From Paenibacillus typhae (lineage in GTDB: Bacteria; Bacillota; Bacilli; Paenibacillales; Paenibacillaceae), in assembly GCF_900099765.1 (NCBI RefSeq), contig NZ_FNDX01000035.1:1-62332 (forward strand): a DNA stretch of 62,332 nt, given 5' to 3'. The notes below the pieces were generated by a model. It was not told where the DNA came from and ran no database searches. It saw only the letters and a list, made by a program, of their open reading frames with translations. The translations under genes and the position numbers were made by a program. Position 1 is the first letter of the stretch; every line of letters begins with the position of its first letter. This document shows, one piece after another, positions 50,038 to 57,699 of the stretch.

Positions 50038-51138
50038 ATGAAAATTGCGATAGCGCACGATTACTTAATCCAAATGGGCGGGGCGGAAAGAGTAGTGGAG
50101 GTATTCCACCACATGTATCCGGAGGCTCCGATCTTCACAACCGTGTTTAACGGAAGCCGATTGACCGACAACCTCAAAGACGCGGACATTAGGGCCTCCT
50201 GGCTGCAGAAAATTCCGGGAGTGAAGACCAATTTTAAAGGGGTGCTGCCGCTATATCCCATGGCCATCCGTGATCTGGATTTTCGCGGATATGATATCGT
50301 CCTGAGCTCCAGCAGTGCTTTTATGAAAAGCATTCAGGTGCCCGAATCGACGTTCCATCTCTGCTATTGCCATACGCCGATGCGCTTTGCCTGGGATTAT
50401 GACACATACATGGAGCGGCAGACCAATTCCGGACTGTTCAAAAGACTGCTGAAGATCTACATGCAGCGGCTCAAGACCTGGGATCAGCGGACGAGTAAAA
50501 ATGTTAACCAGTTCGTAGCCAACTCTTCCGTTGTGAAGACGCGGATCCAGAACTATTATCACCGCGATGCGGATATTATTTTCCCGCCGATTAATACGGC
50601 ACGGTTCACCAGCTCCAATTCAATCGGTGACTACTACCTGATCGTCTCACGGCTTGTATCCTACAAGCGGATCGATCTCGCAGTGGAAGCTTTTAACCGC
50701 AACGGGCTGAAGCTGTTCATCGTCGGTGACGGACCGGACCGTAAGCGTCTGGAAGGCATGGCCAAGGGCAATGTGTCCTTCCTGGGCCGGCTGGAGGATG
50801 CCGAGGTAACGGGGCTTATGTCACAGTGCCGGGCTTTTATTTTCCCGGGAGAAGAAGATTTCGGCATCACGCCGCTGGAGGCGAATGCTGCAGGAAGACC
50901 GGTTATTGCTTACCAGGCCGGAGGGGCGCTGGATACAATCGTGCCTTATGTGAACGGCGTATTTTTTCAGCATCAGGAAGTTGACGATTTACTGAAGGCC
51001 ATAAACGAAGTGGAGTCCTACGCATGGGATATAGGCCGGATTATGGGGCATGCCCGCAAGTTCGATGAACAGGCGTTTATGGTGCAGTTCAAGCAGTATG
51101 TAGAGCAAGCCTACGTTAATTTCCTAAAAGGAGGATGA
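50038..51138 (+). CDS. Family 4 glycosyltransferase C
   Basis: The protein of about 366 residues starts MKIAIAHDYLIQMGGAERVV. It has VSRLVSYKRIDLAVEAFNRN, IVGDGPDRKRLE and CRAFIFPGEEDFGITPLEAN, the E-x7-E motif. This pattern is common in mannosyltransferase-like GT4 enzymes, which would fit the ManC-derived GDP-mannose supply. ATG 50038 follows TTGAGGATG; the upstream part of the frame is not needed. Confidence 0.91.
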   Translation: MKIAIAHDYLIQMGGAERVVEVFHHMYPEAPIFTTVFNGSRLTDNLKDADIRASWLQKIPGVKTNFKGVLPLYPMAIRDLDFRGYDIVLSSSSAFMKSIQVPESTFHLCYCHTPMRFAWDYDTYMERQTNSGLFKRLLKIYMQRLKTWDQRTSKNVNQFVANSSVVKTRIQNYYHRDADIIFPPINTARFTSSNSIGDYYLIVSRLVSYKRIDLAVEAFNRNGLKLFIVGDGPDRKRLEGMAKGNVSFLGRLEDAEVTGLMSQCRAFIFPGEEDFGITPLEANAAGRPVIAYQAGGALDTIVPYVNGVFFQHQEVDDLLKAINEVESYAWDIGRIMGHARKFDEQAFMVQFKQYVEQAYVNFLKGG

Positions 51139-51142
51139 TTGT

Positions 51143-52480
51143 ATGAAGCTGGCAGTTATCGGTACCGGCTATGTCGGTCTTGTATCAGGCGTGTGCTTTA
51201 CATTGAATGGAAACCATGTGATTTGTGTCGATAAGGATGAGGAAAAAATCAACAAGCTTAACCGGATGGAATCCCCGATCTACGAACCGGGCATTGAGGC
51301 ATTGATCGAAATGAATCTGCGTGAAGGCAGACTGTCCTTTTCAGCGGATCTCAAGGAGTCGGTACGCCGCTCCGATATCGTGATCCTGGCTGTAGGAACA
51401 CCGTCATTGCCTGGCGGCGAAGCCGATTTACAGTATATCGAAGGGGCTGCCGCTGAAATTGCCGATGCCATGGAAGGCTACAAAATCATCATGACCAAGT
51501 CCACGGTTCCGGTCGGAACGAATGAACGAATCCGCAAGCTCATCGCTTCCCGCACCAATCACCCCTTCGATATTGTCTCCGCTCCAGAATTCCTGCGTGA
51601 AGGCTCCGCGATCCGCGATACCCTGCACCCGGACCGTATCGTTATCGGTCTTGACAATCCGCAGCTTGAGCCGACTATGCGCCAGCTTCATCAGGGCTTC
51701 ACGGAAAACATCTTCGTAACGGACATCCGCAGCGCGGAAATGATCAAATATGCATCCAATGCATTCCTGGCGACCAAAATCTCCTTTATCAACGAGATCG
51801 CCAACATTTGTGAAAAGGTGGGAGCTGACGTGACCATGGTGGCGGAAGGCATGGGAATGGACCGGAGAATCGGCTCCTCGTTCCTGCAGGCCGGCATCGG
51901 CTACGGAGGCTCCTGTTTCCCGAAAGATACCAATGCCCTGATCCAGATTGCCGGCAACGTGGACTATGAGTTCAAGCTGCTGAAATCGGTGGTCGAGGTG
52001 AACAAGGACCAGCGGTTCATGATTATCTCCAAGCTGCATGAATCGCTTGGCAGCCTGCGCGGTGCCGTGATCGGCATCTGGGGCCTGGCCTTCAAGCCGA
52101 ACACCGATGATGTCCGCGAGGCTCCGGCCCGGGAGATCGTGGAGGCTCTGGTAGCGGAGGGCGCTACCGTGAAGCTGTATGATCCGATCGCCGCTGCCAA
52201 CTTCCGCGCACAGTACGACCATCCGCAGCTGCGCTGGTGCGGTGTACCGGAGGAGGCGGCGGAAGGCAGTGATGCTGTCTGCCTGCTGACCGACTGGGCA
52301 CAGTTCAAGGATATTGATCTGCATCACCTGTCCGGCACCATGCGCCGCCAGATCCTGATCGACGGGCGTAACGTCTACTCGAAGGAGCAGATCGAGGGTA
52401 CCGGCCTTGAGTATCATTCCGTCGGCCGCCCGCAGATGGGCGGGCTTAGCGGATATTCTCCGGTCGCCGGCGCGGTTTAA
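51143..52480 (+). CDS. UDP-glucose 6-dehydrogenase
   Basis: The 445-residue protein has the Rossmann start VIGTGYVGLVSGVCF, VGTPSLPGGEADL, FDIVSAPEFLREGSAI, and the catalytic Cys (about 258) in GYGGSCFPKDT. The C-terminal domain has GLAFKPNTDDVREAPA. It oxidises UDP-glucose (from GalU) to UDP-glucuronate, indicating an acidic EPS. AAAGGAGG precedes ATG 51143. It ends the main block of EPS genes. Confidence 0.95.
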   Translation: MKLAVIGTGYVGLVSGVCFTLNGNHVICVDKDEEKINKLNRMESPIYEPGIEALIEMNLREGRLSFSADLKESVRRSDIVILAVGTPSLPGGEADLQYIEGAAAEIADAMEGYKIIMTKSTVPVGTNERIRKLIASRTNHPFDIVSAPEFLREGSAIRDTLHPDRIVIGLDNPQLEPTMRQLHQGFTENIFVTDIRSAEMIKYASNAFLATKISFINEIANICEKVGADVTMVAEGMGMDRRIGSSFLQAGIGYGGSCFPKDTNALIQIAGNVDYEFKLLKSVVEVNKDQRFMIISKLHESLGSLRGAVIGIWGLAFKPNTDDVREAPAREIVEALVAEGATVKLYDPIAAANFRAQYDHPQLRWCGVPEEAAEGSDAVCLLTDWAQFKDIDLHHLSGTMRRQILIDGRNVYSKEQIEGTGLEYHSVGRPQMGGLSGYSPVAGAV

Positions 52481-52557
52481 GCTCGTAAATTTTTTTGAAG
52501 GCTTGTACGCTCTTATCACTTTCGTGCATAGTGCAAAACTCTGACATAACTATAGCC

Positions 52558-52599
52558 CTTAATTTTTAGCTCTTAATCTTTAGCTCTTAATCTTTAGCT
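52558..52599. repeat. 14-bp tandem repeat, three units
   Basis: CTTAATYTTTAGCT occurs three times head to tail (52558, 52572, 52586) with one difference, followed by the hairpin GCCGCT (52600-52605)/AGCGGC (52612-52617). It lies in the 473-nt gap between ugd and manC, which holds no gene. Confidence 0.85.
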
Positions 52600-52699
52600 G
52601 CCGCTCAACCAAGCGGCAATTCCGGATCTTTAGCAGGGAGTCTTCCCTGCGTGAACAGCAAACAGGTTACCTGTTGTAAAAAGGATCGGAGAGGAATTT

Positions 52700-52862
52700 T
52701 GGAGCTGTAGGAGCGAATGCGTCCGCCTGAAAGCTTTCCGCAGGAAAGCTCGCTTCGGAAGCATATGCTGTCTTCGGATTTCTACCGCGGCCAGCGGTTC
52801 AAATCAGGAAATCCGAAGACAACAGCGGCCGGAAGCCCAAACATTCCTTGGAGTGACCCTAA
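52700..52862. repeat. Palindromic intergenic element between ugd and manC
   Basis: AGCTTTCC (52732-52739)/GGAAAGCT (52743-52750) and a 14-bp stem TGTCTTCGGATTTC (52769-52782)/GAAATCCGAAGACA (52808-52821) give a strongly structured, noncoding stretch. It looks like a small dispersed Paenibacillus repeat; that identity is from memory and unverified. Confidence 0.6.
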
Positions 52863-52953
52863 CAACAGCCCGAGGTTTTGATTTTCTTTCCTGTGAAATG
52901 CTCCCAATAACAATCCGAAATTTTCGCGTCATATATACCAAGGAGGGGTTCCC

Positions 52954-54327
52954 ATGAAACTAGTACTTCTATCAGGCGGTTCAGGTAAACGACTCTGGCC
53001 ATTGTCCAACGATTCTCGCTCCAAGCAATTTCTGAAGGTACTGGAAAGCCCGGCGGGTGAACCGGAATCAATGGTACAGCGGGTCTGGAGACAGCTGGAG
53101 GAAGCAGGGATGACGGGCTCGTCCTACCTCGCTACAGGCCGCAGCCAGGTGGAATCCATCCAGAGTCAGCTCGGCAGTCATGTGCCGATTATCGTGGAGC
53201 CGGAACGCCGCGATACCTTCCCGGCGATTGCGCTGACAGCGGCTTACCTGTATTCCATCGCCGGCGTTTCCCCGGCGGAAACAGTGGCCATTCTGCCTGT
53301 CGATCCGTATGTGGAGGCCTCCTTCTTCGATACGGTAGTCCGGCTGGAGCAGACGATGGAGGAGAGCGGCGCGAACCTGGCGCTGATGGGCGTAGTGCCT
53401 GAACATGCTTCAGAGAAATACGGATATATTATTCCTACCAGTGATGCGGCGGGGGCAAGCGGCTACCTGCAGGTAAGCCACTTCCAGGAAAAGCCTGACC
53501 GTGTGCAGGCAGAAGGGCTCATCAGCAAGGGAGCACTTTGGAACTGCGGCGTATTCGCTTTCCGCCTCGGTTATCTGCTGGATATACTGCAGAGCAAGGG
53601 TCTGCCGCTTAACTACGAGGAGCTGCAGAAGCAATACAAACTGATGGCTTCCATCAGCTTTGATTACGAAGTGGTGGAAAAAGAGGAGAAAATCGTCGTT
53701 CAGCCGTATGCCGGCTTCTGGAAGGATCTTGGTACATGGAATACGCTGACCGAAGAAATGAGCAGCAATCTGGTAGGCAAAGGGGTAGTAACCTCTGATT
53801 CCGAACGGACCTGCCTGATCAATGAGCTGGATATTCCGATTACCGTTATCGGGGCCAAGGATCTGATTATCGCCGCCAGCCCTGACGGGATTCTTGTTAC
53901 GCATAAGGCGGAAAGCCCGCGCATCAAGGAAGTGCTCAAATCTCATGAGCAAAGACCGATGTACGAGGAACGCCGCTGGGGCCATTACAAGGTTATCGAC
54001 TATGTGAAATATGATGAGGGCAATGAGGTGCTGACGAAACGGATTTTTATCGAGCAGGGTAAAAATATCAGCTACCAGCTTCACCACAAACGCAGTGAAA
54101 TTTGGACCTTTGTGAGCGGGGAGGCCAGCATCGTCATCAATGAGAAGATGCATAAGGTAAAGGCAGGCGATGTCGTCCGCATCCCGGAAGGAACCAAACA
54201 TGCCATCCTGGCACTGACAGATGTGGAGTTTATCGAGGTGCAGAGCGGCTCGGAGCTGGTGGAAGAGGATAACATCCGGATTACACTGGACTGGGAAGAC
54301 ATTGAATTGCATCAGTTTATTTCATAG
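52954..54327 (+). CDS. manC: ManC-type mannose-1-phosphate guanylyltransferase / mannose-6-phosphate isomerase
   Basis: The 457-residue protein has the GDP-mannose pyrophosphorylase start LLSGGSGKRLWPLSNDSRSK, FVEKP-like FQEKPDRVQAEGL, and a C-terminal cupin with YQLHHKRSEIWTFVSGEA and VRIPEGTKHAI, the type II phosphomannose isomerase domain. It makes GDP-mannose from fructose-6-phosphate-derived mannose, pointing to mannose in the EPS. AAGGAGG precedes ATG 52954. It is separated from ugd by the repeat region and may have its own promoter. Confidence 0.94.
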   Translation: MKLVLLSGGSGKRLWPLSNDSRSKQFLKVLESPAGEPESMVQRVWRQLEEAGMTGSSYLATGRSQVESIQSQLGSHVPIIVEPERRDTFPAIALTAAYLYSIAGVSPAETVAILPVDPYVEASFFDTVVRLEQTMEESGANLALMGVVPEHASEKYGYIIPTSDAAGASGYLQVSHFQEKPDRVQAEGLISKGALWNCGVFAFRLGYLLDILQSKGLPLNYEELQKQYKLMASISFDYEVVEKEEKIVVQPYAGFWKDLGTWNTLTEEMSSNLVGKGVVTSDSERTCLINELDIPITVIGAKDLIIAASPDGILVTHKAESPRIKEVLKSHEQRPMYEERRWGHYKVIDYVKYDEGNEVLTKRIFIEQGKNISYQLHHKRSEIWTFVSGEASIVINEKMHKVKAGDVVRIPEGTKHAILALTDVEFIEVQSGSELVEEDNIRITLDWEDIELHQFIS

Positions 54328-54456
54328 GTCTAATTTATCTATTTAACCAATTGTGAAAAGTGTGAAACAGGTAATTGGAACTATTTATTAAGATTTATTC
54401 ATTTTTGCTATAAACCTACAACTTCATAGAGTCGATACTTACGGTAAGAAGGATAT

Positions 54457-54551
54457 TTCCTTCCAAAACGACAAAGGCAAACCTACTCGAAAGATAGGGA
54501 CGCAAAGCTATAGGGCCTCTACCAAGTGGCAGCCTGGCTACCGAAAGGAAG
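54457..54551 (+). promoter_or_regulatory. c-di-GMP-I (GEMM-I) riboswitch before the GH26 gene
   Basis: The conserved core is present: AAAGGCAAACC (54474-54484), a GAAA-capped stem, GGGACGCAAAGCTA (54497-54510), AGGGCCT, and GGCAGCCTGGCTACC. The closing pairing can join TTCCTT (54457-54462) or CTTCC (54460-54464) with the AAGGAAG ribosome binding site (54545-54551). The alternative hairpin GAAGGA (54448-54453)/TCCTTC (54458-54463) would free it. Ligand binding is therefore expected to switch translation off. Confidence 0.92.
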
Positions 54552-54555
54552 ATGA

Positions 54556-57486
54556 ATGTTGAAAGCTTACCGTAAGTCTCGTCTGTTGTCTGCCGTATTG
54601 TCCGTGGCCGTTTTATTGTCCGCTGTACCCATAGGTTTAGGTTTTGCACCGTCATCTGTGCAAGCAGCCTCCGTGATCGGAGCCCCAGTAAATCCCAACG
54701 CTTCAGCAGAGGCGGTTAAGCTGCTGGACAAAATGTATGCCATCTCCGGGAAGGGGATCATTACAGGACAGCATGACTATTTCGAAAGTCCGGATGAAAT
54801 CAGCAACAAGCTGAAGACGATAAGCGGACAGTATGCCGCATTGCACGGCTATGAGCTTGGAGCAATCGGCGGACAGACGGAGAGTGGGGTAGCAGCGCAG
54901 CGTAAAAACATCGTCTGGAGCGCCACCAACTGGCATAAAGCGGGCGGTATCGTAGCAATGACTTTTCACCAGAATCTGCCCGGCACCAAATATGAATGGG
55001 GCAATGTACAGAAAAACATCAGCCAGGCTGAGTTTAACAAGTATGTAACACCTGGAACAGCGGAGTATAATGCCCTGATTGCTGATCTGGATAAAGTGGC
55101 TGTTTCGCTCAAAAGTTTACGGGACGCAGGGGTTCCCATCCTCTGGAGACCTTATCATGAAATGAACGGCGGCTGGTTCTGGTGGGGCAAGAAAAATAAC
55201 TTTGCTCAATTGTGGAATATCATGTATGACCGTTTCGTCAACGTTCATCAATTAAACAATTTGCTGTGGGTGTGGAATCCGAATGCTCCCAATTCCAATT
55301 CCGATCCCTACGAGCTGACCTATCCGGGTGCGGATAAAGTGGATGTGCTCGCAGTAGATATATATAATAATGACTTTTTGAACAAATATTATGACAGTCT
55401 TCTCAGCCTGGCCGCCGGTAAACCGATTGGTATCGGTGAAAACGGTGAAATGCCGAGCATTGCCAAGCTGAAGCTCTCCCAGCAAAACTATGTTTTCATG
55501 ATGAACTGGGGGAAAATGCTGTATGAAAACAACAGTAATGATACCATTAAAAACTTTATGAATGACAGCTATACCCTGACCCGCGACAAGTATAAGGTAT
55601 GGGCCGCACCGACAGCAACGCCGACACCAACGCCGACACCAACGCCGACACCAACGCCGACGCCGACACCGACGCCAACGCCGACGCCAACAGCTACGCC
55701 AGCGCCGACAGTAAAGCCGACGGCAATTCCGGTACCGGCTCCGGATTCCTCAGTGCAGGAGCCGGCGGTTAACGGGCTCAAAGGTGAGTATTTCAAGAAT
55801 ATGACGCTGTCCGGTACTCCGGCGCTTGTACGCAATGATGCACAGATTAATTACAGCTGGCGTCAGGCAGCCCCGGATCCGGTACTCCCGGTGGACGGCT
55901 TTTCCATCCGCTGGACCGGCCAGATCAAGCCGGCCTACAGTGAAACCTACCAGTTCTTCACCAACTCGGACGACGGCATCCGTGTCTGGGTTAACGGCAC
56001 AGCAGTCATCGACAGCTGGATGAAGCAGAGCGGTACCGAGCGTACAGGCAGCATTGCCCTGCAGGCCGGCCAATTATACGACATTAAAGTAGAATATTAT
56101 GAGAATGCCGGCGATGCCAGCGTCCGCCTGATGTGGCAGAGCCCGAGCCAGGCGAAGGTAGTGGTTCCAACCGGCGCACTGTTTGTTAAGAATCCGGCAT
56201 CCAGCCAGGCAGCAGCAGCTGCAACACCAGTGCCGACGGCAACGCCTGCGCCAACACCAGTACCAACACCTGCGCCAACACCAGTACCAACACCACTACC
56301 AACAGCCACACCGGTTCCGACGCCAGTACCAACTGAAGCGCCGGTGCTGGCTGTCAAGCCGGGACTGGCTCCGGATTCCGCAGTGCAAGAGCCGGCCGTT
56401 AACGGGCTCAAAGGTGAGTATTTCAAGAATATGACGCTGTCCGGTACTCCGGTGCTTGTACGCAATGATGCACAGATTAATTACAGCTGGCGTCAGGCTG
56501 CTCCGGATCCGGTACTCCCGGTGGACGGCTTTTCCATCCGCTGGACCGGTCAGATCAAGCCGGCCTACAGTGAAACCTACCAGTTCTTCACCAACTCGGA
56601 CGACGGCATCCGTGTCTGGGTTAACGGCACAGCAGTCATCGACAGCTGGATGAAGCAGAGCGGTACCGAGCGTACAGGCAGCATTGCCCTGCAGGCCGGC
56701 CAATTATACGATATTAAAGTAGAATATTATGAGAATGCCGGCGATGCCAGCGTCCGCCTGATGTGGCAGAGCCCGAGCCAGGCGAAGGTAGTGGTTCCAA
56801 CCGGCGCACTGTTTGTTAAGAGTGCTGCTGACAATACAGCAGCTACAGCTTCGCTGGCATCCGCTGCAGCGGTAACAGCAACGCCGGCACCGACAGCAAC
56901 ACCGGCACCAACGCCAACAGCAACGCCGGCACCGACAGCAACACCGGCGCCAACGCCAACAGCAACACCGGCACCAACTCCTACAGCTGCACCGGCACCA
57001 ACGCCAGCGCCTACACCAGTACCAACAGCCACACCTGCACAAGCGGTGGCAGTAAACGGACTGCAGGCTGAATATTTTAACAATATTCAACTTAGCGGTG
57101 CACCTGCACTGGTGCGTACCGATGTTGTGCTTGATTTCAACTGGCGCCAGGGCACGCCGGATGCAGCGATTGGGATTGATTTTTTCTCCGTACGCTGGAG
57201 CGGAAAAATTAAACCGCTGTACAGTGAAAACTACAACATATATACCACTTCAGATGACGGCATCCGCGTCTGGGTCGATGGCAATCTGATCATCGACAGC
57301 TGGGTGAAGCAGAGCGGAACCGAACGTGTAGGAAGCATCAGCCTGCAGGCCGGACAATTATATGATATTAAAGTGGAATATTACGAGAACCAAGGAGATG
57401 CAAAGGCCAAACTGATGTGGGAAAGCGCCAGCCAGATCAAGGAGGCTGTTCCTGCCAGTGCCTTATTCCTGCCTTCCGTTTCCTGA
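54556..57486 (+). CDS. Secreted GH26 glycosidase (mannanase-like) with three PA14 domains
   Basis: The 976-residue protein starts with a signal peptide (to about SSVQAAS, residue 37). The GH26 barrel (about 45-355) has the acid/base Glu in RPYHEMNGGWFWWGKK and the nucleophile region IGIGENGEMPS. A TP-repeat linker leads to PA14 domain 1 (about 408-545), a second linker to PA14 2 (about 617-755), and a third to PA14 3 (about 835-975). PA14 domains bind carbohydrates. GH26 enzymes mainly cleave beta-mannans; the natural substrate may be the EPS made by this locus. AAGGAAG before ATG 54556 is controlled by the riboswitch. Confidence 0.93.
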   Translation: MLKAYRKSRLLSAVLSVAVLLSAVPIGLGFAPSSVQAASVIGAPVNPNASAEAVKLLDKMYAISGKGIITGQHDYFESPDEISNKLKTISGQYAALHGYELGAIGGQTESGVAAQRKNIVWSATNWHKAGGIVAMTFHQNLPGTKYEWGNVQKNISQAEFNKYVTPGTAEYNALIADLDKVAVSLKSLRDAGVPILWRPYHEMNGGWFWWGKKNNFAQLWNIMYDRFVNVHQLNNLLWVWNPNAPNSNSDPYELTYPGADKVDVLAVDIYNNDFLNKYYDSLLSLAAGKPIGIGENGEMPSIAKLKLSQQNYVFMMNWGKMLYENNSNDTIKNFMNDSYTLTRDKYKVWAAPTATPTPTPTPTPTPTPTPTPTPTPTPTATPAPTVKPTAIPVPAPDSSVQEPAVNGLKGEYFKNMTLSGTPALVRNDAQINYSWRQAAPDPVLPVDGFSIRWTGQIKPAYSETYQFFTNSDDGIRVWVNGTAVIDSWMKQSGTERTGSIALQAGQLYDIKVEYYENAGDASVRLMWQSPSQAKVVVPTGALFVKNPASSQAAAAATPVPTATPAPTPVPTPAPTPVPTPLPTATPVPTPVPTEAPVLAVKPGLAPDSAVQEPAVNGLKGEYFKNMTLSGTPVLVRNDAQINYSWRQAAPDPVLPVDGFSIRWTGQIKPAYSETYQFFTNSDDGIRVWVNGTAVIDSWMKQSGTERTGSIALQAGQLYDIKVEYYENAGDASVRLMWQSPSQAKVVVPTGALFVKSAADNTAATASLASAAAVTATPAPTATPAPTPTATPAPTATPAPTPTATPAPTPTAAPAPTPAPTPVPTATPAQAVAVNGLQAEYFNNIQLSGAPALVRTDVVLDFNWRQGTPDAAIGIDFFSVRWSGKIKPLYSENYNIYTTSDDGIRVWVDGNLIIDSWVKQSGTERVGSISLQAGQLYDIKVEYYENQGDAKAKLMWESASQIKEAVPASALFLPSVS
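55612..55706. repeat. Thr-Pro linker microsatellite 1
   Basis: ACGCCGACACCA-type 12-mers and 6-mers repeat across the linker between the catalytic domain and PA14 1. The minus strand consequently shows a long Val-Gly frame, which is a shadow. Length change by slippage would alter linker length in frame. Confidence 0.85.
55741..56190. repeat. 450-bp direct repeat copy A (PA14 domain 1)
   Basis: This block and the one at 56371-56820 are nearly identical, with only a few base changes, at an offset of 630 bp (210 codons). It encodes PA14 domain 1 and part of the linker. The identity at synonymous sites shows a recent duplication or ongoing gene conversion. Confidence 0.9.
56222..56340. repeat. 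Ala/Pro/Thr-rich linker repeat 2
   Basis: Imperfect ACACCAGTACCA and GCGCCAACA units encode PTPAPTPVPT-like linker between PA14 1 and PA14 2. Confidence 0.7.
56371..56820. repeat. 450-bp direct repeat copy B (PA14 domain 2)
   Basis: Second copy of the PA14 block, almost identical to 55741-56190. The third PA14 domain (about 57050-57480) is clearly diverged from both. Confidence 0.9.
56876..57036. repeat. Linker repeat 3
   Basis: GCAACACCGGCACCAACG-like units repeat between PA14 2 and PA14 3, encoding ATPAPTPTATPAPT segments. Slippage in frame is likely. Confidence 0.75.
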
Positions 57487-57578
57487 TCAGGAAACAGAGT
57501 GTGTTCTGCTGAGTTCTTCGCCGTCACTGATGCTGGTTGAGCTGTTACAATACTAAATCCTCACAGTCCACCTTATGG

Positions 57579-57660
57579 GCCCTGCTTACCGGCAGGGCTA
57601 CTAAGCTATAGTCCTCATCCGGCTGCAAGAATAGGAATCCCTGCGGGGGACCCTTTTTTG
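57579..57660 (+). promoter_or_regulatory. Terminator-like leader of the second GH26 gene
   Basis: GCCCTGC (57579-57585) pairs with GCAGGGC (57592-57598). The GCAGGG can instead pair with CCCTGC (57639-57644). The latter is part of a second hairpin with GGGGGACC that runs into TTTTTT (57654-57659). The ribosome binding site follows 29 nt later. This is a mutually exclusive arrangement as in transcription attenuators. No known riboswitch class was recognised. Confidence 0.5.
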
Positions 57661-57699
57661 GCACCTGTGCGGATATGCGGCTGGAGAAAGGAGATAACA

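Noticed and set aside
51428..52519. 363-codon minus-strand ORF over ugd
   Set aside because: Ugd is unmistakable on the plus strand; the antisense frame has no ribosome binding site or family features.
53410..54312. 300-codon minus-strand ORF over manC
   Set aside because: Shadow of the ManC reading frame.
55612..57036. CRISPR-like array
   Set aside because: The repeats are short in-frame coding microsatellites without spacers, and no cas genes are present.
55569..57090. Val-Gly and Cys-rich minus-strand frames in the GH26 linkers
   Set aside because: Complementary-strand reading of the Thr-Pro microsatellites; no start signals.
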